Source: Pseudomonadota bacterium (GTDB taxonomy: Bacteria; Pseudomonadota; Alphaproteobacteria; Rhodobacterales; Rhodobacteraceae). Taken from it: a DNA stretch of 20,114 nucleotides. This document shows positions 13,506 to 20,114 of the stretch, one piece after another. The stretch is from the NCBI GenBank assembly GCA_022573605.1, contig JACZTQ010000023.1, positions 1-20,114 of the forward strand. Direction: 5' to 3'. Under the pieces are notes generated by a model. The model ran no database searches. It worked only from the letters and a program-made list of their open reading frames with translations, and had not been told where the DNA came from. The position numbers were made by a program, and so were the translations under genes. Within the stretch, counting starts at the first letter, position 1, and every line of letters starts with the position of its first letter.

Positions 13506-14063
13506 ATGACCGAGCAGCGCATTCCCGCCCTTGACCCGGAAAACCTGACTGACGACCAGAGCGATGCGCTGGCCCGGATCAACAGCATCTGGGGCAAGCC
13601 CGGGAATATCGGCCTGACGATGCTCAACAACCCGGAGGTCGCGCGCGGGTTCATGGGCTTCTGGCAGGCCATCCAGCGCGCCGGCATGAGCCCGATGGAT
13701 CACGAGGTGATCTGTTTCGAGATGGCGGCGCAAAACGGCTGCCACTACTGCATCCCGGCGCACCGCTTCTCGGCGACGCGGCGCGGGCTGGACCTGACGC
13801 TGCTGGAGCGAATCGCCGCCGGCGAGGCGCTGGAGGGCGACGCGCGCCCGGCGGTGCTCCAGCGCCTGGTACGCCGCATGGTCGCGGTCAGGGGCGGATT
13901 GGACGACGCCGAGTTCGCCGCGGCGCGGGAGCGGTTCAGCGAGGCGGAGCTGATCGCCATCGTCGCCGATATCGCCCATTGCATGTTCACCAACATCTTC
14001 AACCGGCTGGCCCGCACCGAGATCGACTCGCATCTGCCGGCCGAACCGGCCGGATCGGGTTGA
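13506..14063 (+). CDS. AhpD-like carboxymuconolactone decarboxylase-family protein
   Basis: A 185-residue helical CMD-fold protein with the AhpD-type redox site. Glu67 (MDHEVICFEM), Cys79-His80-Tyr81-Cys82 (NGCHYCIPAHRF) and His86 keep the same 12/3/4 spacing as Glu118, Cys130, Cys133 and His137 of mycobacterial AhpD. It probably works as a thiol-disulfide reductase or peroxidase-linked protein in the cytosol. GGAG lies 8 nt before the ATG. It sits 76 bp after tkt and 115 bp before gap on the same strand. No AhpC-type peroxiredoxin is nearby. It is distinct from the non-redox CMD protein at the left end of the window, which has no CxxC. Confidence 0.92.
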   Translation: MTEQRIPALDPENLTDDQSDALARINSIWGKPGNIGLTMLNNPEVARGFMGFWQAIQRAGMSPMDHEVICFEMAAQNGCHYCIPAHRFSATRRGLDLTLLERIAAGEALEGDARPAVLQRLVRRMVAVRGGLDDAEFAAARERFSEAELIAIVADIAHCMFTNIFNRLARTEIDSHLPAEPAGSG

Positions 14064-14178
14064 AGCCAACCACACCGGCGCGGGTGATTGATTCCCCGTA
14101 GCCGCGATGTATAAGCGCCCCGAAGGTAACAGGCAGCCCCATCGGGGCCGCGTCATCCCATCTCCAGGAGAGCAAGAA

Positions 14179-15180
14179 ATGGCAGTCAAGGTCGCGATCA
14201 ACGGCTTCGGGCGGATCGGGCGCAATGTGCTGCGCGCCATCGTCGAGTCCGGGCGGACCGACATCGAGGTGGTGGCGCTGAACGATCTCGGGCCGGTCGA
14301 GACCAACGCCCATCTGATGCGCTACGACTCGGTGCACGGGCGCTTCCCCGGCACCGTCACGGTGAGCGGCGACACCATCGATGTCGGGCGCGGGCCGATC
14401 CGGGTGACCGCGTTGCGCAACCCGGCCGAGTTGCCCTGGGGCGATGTCGAGGTGGCGCTGGAGTGCACCGGCATCTTCGCCTCGAAGGAGAAGGCGAGCG
14501 TGCACCTGGAGAACGGCTCGAAGCGGGTGCTGATCTCGGCCCCGGCCGGCGGGGCCGACAAGACCATCGTCTACGGGGTCAACCACGGCGCCCTGACCGC
14601 CGCCGACAAGGTGGTCTCGAACGCCTCCTGCACCACCAACTGCCTCGCCCCGGTGGCCTATGTGCTGCACCGCGCGATCGGCATCGACAAGGGTTTCATG
14701 ACCACGATCCACTCCTACACCGGCGACCAGCCGGCGCTCGATACCCTGCACAAGGACCTCTACCGGGGCCGGGCCGCGGCGATGAACATGATCCCGACCT
14801 CGACCGGGGCGGCCAAGGCGGTGGGGCTGGTGCTGCCGGAGCTGAACGGCAGGCTCGACGGGGTGGCGATCCGGGTGCCGACCCCGAACGTCTCGGTGAT
14901 CGACTTCAAGTTCATCGCCAGGCGCGAGACCAGCATCGACGAGATCAACGACGCCATCCGCGCCGCCGCCGGGCGGGAGCTGAAGGGCATGCTCGGCTTC
15001 ACCGACGAGCCGCTGGTGTCGATGGACTTCAACCACGACAGCCATTCCTCGGTGTTCCACATGGACCAGACCAAGGTGATGGACGGCACCTTCTGCCGGG
15101 TGATGTCGTGGTACGACAACGAGTGGGGCTTCTCGAACCGGATGAGCGATACCGCGGTGGCGATGGGGGCCACGATCTGA
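14179..15180 (+). CDS. gap: glyceraldehyde-3-phosphate dehydrogenase, type I
   Basis: A 333-residue GAPDH, which interconverts glyceraldehyde-3-phosphate and 1,3-bisphosphoglycerate. The NAD-binding motif GFGRIGR is at 9-15. The Asp36 in VVALNDLG suggests NAD rather than NADP preference. The catalytic Cys151 lies in SNASCTTNCLAP, with His178 (TTIHSYTGDQ). The C-terminal signature WYDNEWGFSNRM is intact. The start at 14179 (MAVKVAINGFGRIG) is chosen because AGGAG lies 9 nt upstream and the family begins this way; an in-frame ATG at 14107 would add a non-conserved leader. Together with tkt and pgk it forms a lower-glycolysis/pentose cluster. Confidence 0.97.
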   Translation: MAVKVAINGFGRIGRNVLRAIVESGRTDIEVVALNDLGPVETNAHLMRYDSVHGRFPGTVTVSGDTIDVGRGPIRVTALRNPAELPWGDVEVALECTGIFASKEKASVHLENGSKRVLISAPAGGADKTIVYGVNHGALTAADKVVSNASCTTNCLAPVAYVLHRAIGIDKGFMTTIHSYTGDQPALDTLHKDLYRGRAAAMNMIPTSTGAAKAVGLVLPELNGRLDGVAIRVPTPNVSVIDFKFIARRETSIDEINDAIRAAAGRELKGMLGFTDEPLVSMDFNHDSHSSVFHMDQTKVMDGTFCRVMSWYDNEWGFSNRMSDTAVAMGATI

Positions 15181-15484
15181 TAGCCTGCGCCGATGGATGG
15201 CGACACTCAGAAACGGCCTACGCCGCACAGGTCTCCCGGAGATTGGCAGGGAGTGCTCCATCGGGCGCTCCCGGGCTTCAAGTGTGGAGCGTGCAAAGCG
15301 TCGGATTGGGATGCTCTGGGCCCGGATTGGGGCGGAGAGGATCAGGTCGGCGTCCTCCACTTTGCGCACTGGAAATCCGGCCAGCTTTCCGGATAAATCG
15401 GAAGCGTTGCATTTGCCTGCCGGCAATGCGGAAAGATCGAGTTGTTCGCCGAGAAGTATCTGCTCGAACGTGCTGGTAAGACAG
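15181..15484. other. intergenic region after gap, no gene supported
   Basis: This 304-bp gap follows gap. A 67-codon plus-strand frame (15193-15396) exists, but it has no ribosome binding site or recognisable domain. A short direct repeat CGGATTGGG occurs twice near 15302 and 15333. No terminator with a T-run is visible. Base composition is less G/C-biased here than in the neighbouring genes. Confidence 0.5.
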
Positions 15485-15802
15485 ATGACGGATAATGTTC
15501 ACGAGTTTCCACATGGCGACAGGCGTGAAGGAAGTGGTGGCGGCCCGGAGGGTCCAATGCTTGAACAGCGCGTGGCGCGGCTGGAAGAGGATGTGAAGGA
15601 AATTCGCAGCGATGTCCGCGTCATCCGCGATCATGTGGGCAAGATCGAGGAGCGCCTTGCCCGGATCGAAGGCGGCTTCACCGGGATCAACGCCAAGCTG
15701 GATGCGCTTCCGACCATCTGGACCTTCACGCTGGCCCTCATTATCCAGTTCGTCGCCATCATCGGCGTGATGGTGGGAATCCTCGCACTGCTGAAAACCT
15801 GA
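15485..15802 (+). CDS. small coiled-coil membrane protein of unknown function
   Basis: A 105-residue protein that I do not recognise. The first 24 residues are Gly/charge-rich. Residues 25-73 form an amphipathic coiled coil with regular hydrophobic spacing (LEQRVARLEEDVKEIRSDVRVIRDHVGKIEERLARIE). Residues 79-102 are one hydrophobic membrane span (WTFTLALIIQFVAIIGVMVGILALL) ending in a short KT tail. The layout resembles XhlA-like or other small coiled-coil/TM proteins found in phage lysis modules and in bacterial genomes generally, but there is no phage gene nearby. The ATG at 15485 lacks a strong ribosome binding site (GGTAAG 4 nt upstream). It lies between gap and a lipoprotein gene on the same strand. 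Confidence 0.75.
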   Translation: MTDNVHEFPHGDRREGSGGGPEGPMLEQRVARLEEDVKEIRSDVRVIRDHVGKIEERLARIEGGFTGINAKLDALPTIWTFTLALIIQFVAIIGVMVGILALLKT

Positions 15803-15968
15803 CCCAACCAACATACCAGACCTTCGACGACATTGGTCTCCCGGCCGGCCCGGAAGGCGCCAATCACGGCGCGTCACTGTTTCGTGGGAGCGGCCCGGTG
15901 GCGCTTGGCGCGCGCAACCCTATCTGCGAGATGTGAGCGAGTCTCGAACCGGGAAAGGAGCGCGTCCC

Positions 15969-16412
15969 ATGCAAGCCCGACCGATCCGTCTGCTGATCCC
16001 GATCCTGGCCCTGGCCCTCATCGCCGGTTGCGCGCCCATCAAGGAACGCTACTGGCCGGCCGAAGTCACGAAGTCCGCCGGGGTGGCGGCCGTCACCCGC
16101 AGCGGCGACACCATCACCATCGTGACGCACGCGGAGGGTAACGACGGCAACCCCGTGTCACCCACCGATTGGAGCTACAACGCCGCCCTGCTCCGCGCCG
16201 CGCGCGAGACCGAGGCGGCCGGCTATTCCCGGTTCCAGGTGATCGATACCGACACCTATGTGATTTCGGACATCATCAATCAGATTGGCGCGCCGCAACG
16301 GGTGCGCTACACGATGACGATCCGCCCGGCCAACCCCGGGGACGGCGCGAGCTCGCAAAAATATCACGATACGGCCGAGGTGCTCGCCGGTCCGTTGGGT
16401 GGGCTTCTGTAG
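15969..16412 (+). CDS. small lipoprotein of unknown function
   Basis: A 147-residue protein with a clear lipoprotein signal: MQARPIRLLIPILALALIAGC, lipobox LIAGC with Cys21 as the lipidated residue. The next residues (APIKE) contain no Asp at +2, so outer membrane sorting is likely. The mature part has TITIVTHAEG, then YNAALLRAARETEAAGYSRFQVIDTD. This resembles the RAAE-T--AGY-xF pattern of small alphaproteobacterial lipoproteins such as the CC0125/CC1285 group, a weak resemblance from memory. The start at 15969 has AAGGAG 8 nt upstream; an upstream in-frame ATG at 15933 would place a polar stretch before the signal. It precedes pgk by 121 bp. Confidence 0.85.
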   Translation: MQARPIRLLIPILALALIAGCAPIKERYWPAEVTKSAGVAAVTRSGDTITIVTHAEGNDGNPVSPTDWSYNAALLRAARETEAAGYSRFQVIDTDTYVISDIINQIGAPQRVRYTMTIRPANPGDGASSQKYHDTAEVLAGPLGGLL

Positions 16413-16413
16413 C

Positions 16414-16477
16414 GCAATTTCGAGCCAGATAGGCTAATTTGGCGACTCGAAAATTGCCTGATTCCAACCGGAATCAG
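16414..16477 (+). promoter_or_regulatory. two adjacent stem-loops upstream of pgk
   Basis: GCAATTTCGAG (16414-16424) pairs with CTCGAAAATTGC (16446-16457) with one bulged A. The next base begins a second perfect stem, CTGATTCC (16458-16465), AACC loop, GGAATCAG (16470-16477). The pair starts 1 bp after the lipoprotein stop and ends 56 bp before the pgk start. There is no T-run, so it may be a processing or stabilising structure or a Rho-type end rather than an intrinsic terminator. The A/T-rich arms stand out from the G/C-rich background. Confidence 0.6.
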
Positions 16478-16533
16478 CGCCCGGCCTGATTGCGTCGGGC
16501 CGCGGAGCGCGCCGGGGATCAGCGGGGGGACGC

Positions 16534-17730
<1,197 letters not shown>

Positions 17731-17816
17731 TATCGGTCACGGGTGGTGGCTCGGGAGCACCCGCCCAACGGGCCGCGCGGCGGTCTGGCGCCGCAATGGT
17801 TTCATCGGAAATGGAG

Positions 17817-17838
17817 AGGGCGGCCCGCGGGCCGCCCT
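17817..17838. terminator. perfect 22-bp G/C palindrome between convergent genes
   Basis: Bases 17817-17838 are a perfect palindrome with 11-base arms, starting AGGGCGGCCCG. It sits between the pgk stop (17730) and the stop of the barrel gene (17882), where a bidirectional transcription end is expected. There is no T-run on either side, so an intrinsic terminator is not certain. Confidence 0.5.
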
Positions 17839-17881
17839 GTCGCAGTCCCCCCCGGGCCCGCGGTCTCGCAGTTCGGCGTGG

Positions 17882-18526
17882 TCAGAAGTGGAAGTTCACG
17901 CCGGCCATGATGGTGTGCACCTCGAGGTCGATATCGGTGTTGCTGGAACCGAGATGCGGGTCGAAGTCGGCGTTGTCGAAACGCATGTAGCGGTATTCGA
18001 GCTTGACGCCGACGAGATCGCCGACCATGCGCTCGACCCCGGCGCCGACGGTCCAGCCGAATACGCCGCCGTTGGCGTCGTCAATCGTGGCGCCTCTGAC
18101 TTTGGTCTGCGAGTCCACTTCGTAATGCGTCGCCGCGACGCCGCCGGTGACGTAGACCAGCCAGTTGCCGGTCGCGAAGCCAAGACGCCCGCGCAGCGTC
18201 GCGGTCGGGCCGAGGTTGATTTCGCAGTCCAGCAAGCCGTTGAAAGAGCAGGTGCCGGACGGGCGGGCGGCAATGCCTGAAATGTCGGTCTCGACACCCC
18301 AGATAATACTGTTGTTGACGAGAACATTGTAGCCGGCCTGGAGGCCTCCCATCAGCCCCTCGTCGCCGATCGAGGCGCTGCTGCCCTTGAACTCGGCATC
18401 GACGTCGGAATAGCCGAAATGCCCGCCGGCGTAGAAGCCAGCAAAATGGTAGGGCGCCGCCTGCGCCATCGGCGCCGTCAGTAGCAGAGCCGCAGTCGCC
18501 GCGGCAGCCAGTCTGATACTACTCAT
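17882..18526 (-). CDS. outer membrane beta-barrel protein (Omp25/OmpA-like porin family)
   Basis: A 214-residue protein with a signal peptide (MSSIRLAAAATAALLLTAPMAQA, cleavage after residue 23). The mature domain is a small barrel of alternating strands: FAGFYAGGHFGYSDVDAEF, LMGGLQAGYNVLVNNSIIWGVETDI, TATLRGRLGFATGNWLVYVTGG, GWTVGAGVERMVGDLVGVKLEYRYMRF and HTIMAGVNFHF. The C-terminal Phe is the usual Bam-recognition residue. Two cysteines (GTCSFNGLLDCEI) probably form a disulfide in a surface loop. Proteins of this type (Omp25/Omp31, PF13505-like) are abundant structural or immunogenic outer membrane proteins of alphaproteobacteria. A candidate promoter is TTGAGT (18599-18594) and TTAAAA (18577-18572), 16 bp apart on the minus strand. 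Confidence 0.93.
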   Translation of the reverse strand: MSSIRLAAAATAALLLTAPMAQAAPYHFAGFYAGGHFGYSDVDAEFKGSSASIGDEGLMGGLQAGYNVLVNNSIIWGVETDISGIAARPSGTCSFNGLLDCEINLGPTATLRGRLGFATGNWLVYVTGGVAATHYEVDSQTKVRGATIDDANGGVFGWTVGAGVERMVGDLVGVKLEYRYMRFDNADFDPHLGSSNTDIDLEVHTIMAGVNFHF

Positions 18527-18857
18527 AACATCTGCCCCATCGTACTTGGTGGATTTACATCCTTAACACTCTTTTAACGCCACCGCCCGCCGCACTCAAA
18601 AGGTGAGATGCGATTTCAAGAATGACCTGCGGAAAACAACCACCATTGGTGTATTTTTGACACAAATGCGTGGAACCTTGCCGTTGAGCTTGACTGCGCG
18701 ACACCGAAAATCCGGAGATGATTCTTGTGGGGAAATACCTGCCGCGGGAAATTCGGGGCTGCCTTTCATTCTGCAGTTGTGTTCCTTGAATTGGCTGGCG
18801 GCGATTCGCTCGCGCCCCGGCCCGAAACGACAACCGGGCGATCGGGAGGAGTGTTTC
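18527..18857. promoter_or_regulatory. divergent promoter region, barrel gene and secreted protein gene
   Basis: This 331-bp gap lies between two divergent genes and is visibly richer in A/T than its surroundings, as expected for promoters. For the barrel gene, TTGAGT and TTAAAA (18594-18599 and 18572-18577, read on the minus strand) are 16 bp apart. For the plus-strand gene, TTGACA at 18657-18662 is a perfect -35 box but has no good -10 at 16-18 bp. No gene is supported inside. Confidence 0.4.
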
Positions 18858-20114
18858 ATGAGAATTGCCCGTTTGCCACTGAGCGCCGCGGCGCTCGCTT
18901 TGGTGTTGGGATCCGGTGGGCTGGGCGGCTCCGCCGCGGCCCGGGCCGATACCGCGCTGTCCGACGGCATCGCGATGCGGACCATCATCCGGTTCCTGAC
19001 CCAGTACGCGCTGCTGACCGCGCGCACGGTGGTCGATCTGACCTACGACCACCTGGCGGTCGATCCCCGCAGCGGCGACGTGGTGATCACCGGGCTGAAG
19101 CTCTACCCGGTGCTCGACTGGGACCGGGACGGCGCCTGCGTGATCGAGATCGACCGCATCGCCGGCTCCGCCGACATCGGCTTCGAGGCGATCGCGGCGC
19201 GGCGCGAGATCACCGGCGTGAGCGTGGCGCCGAGCTGCTTCATGCCGGAGCAGGCGGCGATGATGGCGGCCTTCGGCTATGAGGGCCTGACCATCGACAA
19301 CATGTCGGTCGAGCTGCGCTACGAATTCGCCAGCTCGGCGGCGGAGCTGACCGTCCATGCGGCGGTGAAGGACGCCGCCGTGGTGACCCTGACCGCCGCC
19401 TTCGACTATGTCTGGATCCGCGGGGTGATTCCCGAACCCGGCAACCCGGGCGGCGATCCGTTCCCGGTGGCGCGGCTCGCCGAGGCCGAGATCGTGATCG
19501 AGAATCGCGGCATCTACGAGGCGCTGGAGCCGATGCTGACGTCGCAGATCGGCGATCTGCAGGCGGTGCCGCAGATGATCACCGGCGCCCTGCTGGGCCT
19601 GCTGTCGGAAGGCGGCGCCCGGTCGCCCGGCGCGGCCGAGACCGAATTTGTCAACAACGTCGCCAGCGAGATCGGGCGCTTCATCGCCGAGAAGAACCGG
19701 ATCGTGCTGAGCGCGGCGCCCGAGGGCGGCGTGTGGCTGAACGAGAGCCTGTTCGAGAGCCCGGGCGCCGCCATCGTGGCGCTCAACCCGGTGGTCTCGG
19801 CGGCCCCCCTGGTCAGCCGTTCGCTGATCGCGCCGGACGCGCTGATGGCGGCGATCTCGGGCTCGGCGGAGGCGCTGGACGAGGCCGCGAGGCTGCGCAT
19901 CGGCGGGGCGCTGCTGACCGGGCTGGGGGCGCCGCGTTCGGTCGCCCATGGCCGGGCATTGCTGCAACCCCTGGCCGAGCACTGGCACGCGGGCGCGGCC
20001 CTGCTGCTGGCCGAGGCGCTGATCGAGGACGGCGAGCCGGAGCAGGCCTATCGCATGGCGCTGCGCGCCGGCGCCGGCGGGATGACCGCCGCCGACCGCC
20101 TCGAGGAGCAACTG
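18858..20114 (+). CDS. secreted (periplasmic) protein of unknown function, 3' end outside window
   Basis: The frame is open from the ATG at 18858 to the window end, 419 codons with no stop. GGGAGGA 7 nt upstream is the best ribosome binding site in the window. Residues 1-30 are a signal peptide (cleavage after AARA). Residues 31-330 are a mixed alpha/beta domain with many beta-like stretches (DVVITGLKLYPVLDW, LTIDNMSVELRYEF) and two cysteines, Cys94 and Cys127, that may form a disulfide. From about 355 the sequence becomes helical and repeat-like (ARLRIGGALLTGLGAPRSVAHGRALLQPLAEHWHAGAALLLAEALIEDGEPEQAYRMALRAG), in the style of TPR/Sel1 repeats, which may continue past the edge. I do not recognise the family. 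Confidence 0.85.
   Translation, partial: MRIARLPLSAAALALVLGSGGLGGSAAARADTALSDGIAMRTIIRFLTQYALLTARTVVDLTYDHLAVDPRSGDVVITGLKLYPVLDWDRDGACVIEIDRIAGSADIGFEAIAARREITGVSVAPSCFMPEQAAMMAAFGYEGLTIDNMSVELRYEFASSAAELTVHAAVKDAAVVTLTAAFDYVWIRGVIPEPGNPGGDPFPVARLAEAEIVIENRGIYEALEPMLTSQIGDLQAVPQMITGALLGLLSEGGARSPGAAETEFVNNVASEIGRFIAEKNRIVLSAAPEGGVWLNESLFESPGAAIVALNPVVSAAPLVSRSLIAPDALMAAISGSAEALDEAARLRIGGALLTGLGAPRSVAHGRALLQPLAEHWHAGAALLLAEALIEDGEPEQAYRMALRAGAGGMTAADRLEEQL

Noticed and set aside
10087..13509. A 1140-codon plus-strand open frame covering the 6S region and tkt
   Set aside because: It reads antisense through zapA and out of frame through tkt, with low-complexity Arg/Gly/Pro content and no domain.
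11072..13687. An 871-codon minus-strand open frame opposite tkt
   Set aside because: It is the antisense of a complete transketolase. Its composition (runs of Arg, Gln, His, Gly, Pro) is the usual shadow in G/C-rich coding DNA.
15193..15396. A 67-codon frame with FKCGACK after gap
   Set aside because: There is no ribosome binding site and no recognisable domain, and it overlaps another open frame. Not enough to call.
15485..15802. Phage holin or lysis gene
   Set aside because: The coiled-coil plus single-span layout is similar, but there is no endolysin or other phage gene around it.
18555..20111. A 518-codon minus-strand open frame opposite the secreted protein
   Set aside because: The plus-strand frame has a signal peptide and a strong ribosome binding site; the minus frame has neither and is His/Arg/Gln-rich.

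Overview
The window looks like a chromosomal segment of a G+C-rich alphaproteobacterium, probably of the Rhodobacterales or Rhodospirillales type. The evidence is the strong G/C bias at third codon positions, the gene set zapA / 6S RNA / 5-formyl-THF cyclo-ligase / YmdB next to tkt-gap-pgk, an Omp25-like outer membrane barrel, and palindromic intergenic repeats of the ATTCCCGC...GCGGGAAT kind that are common in this class. I see no phage, plasmid, CRISPR, tRNA or rRNA genes.

Region 1 (1-4540, minus strand) is one tight six-gene operon, read in the order glutaredoxin-DinB fusion, alpha/beta hydrolase, mandelate-racemase/muconate-lactonizing-type enolase, D-2-hydroxyacid dehydrogenase, carboxymuconolactone-decarboxylase-like protein, class III CoA-transferase (cut by the window edge). 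Three of the five junctions are 4-bp ATGA overlaps and the other two gaps are 8 and 14 bp. The enzyme classes resemble the logic of the beta-ketoadipate pathway (cycloisomerase, decarboxylase, lactone hydrolase, CoA transfer), but the enolase looks more like sugar-acid lactone cycloisomerases, so the substrate is open. A 690-residue NDP-forming acyl-CoA synthetase is transcribed divergently (4685-6757) and is followed by a NylB-like serine hydrolase (6921-8111).

Region 2 (8112-11047) holds ymdB and the 5-formyl-THF cyclo-ligase gene, then a probable 6S RNA gene, zapA and a short coiled-coil protein gene, all on the minus strand. Two hairpin-rich insert-like segments sit here. One lies between the convergent ends of the serine hydrolase and ymdB. 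The other lies over the start of the cyclo-ligase gene. Each is bounded by a different, exact 16-bp direct repeat of the gene boundary, with repeat offsets of 249 and 248 bp. This is the most unusual signal in the window. A G/C-rich hairpin repeat inside the second insert also occurs upstream of the serine hydrolase.

Region 3 (11414-17730, plus strand) carries central carbon metabolism genes: tkt, an AhpD-like protein, gap, a small coiled-coil membrane protein, a small lipoprotein, and pgk. Two adjacent stem-loops precede pgk. Region 4 has a minus-strand outer membrane beta-barrel gene, convergent with pgk across a perfect 22-bp palindrome. It is divergent from an unrecognised secreted protein that runs off the end of the window.
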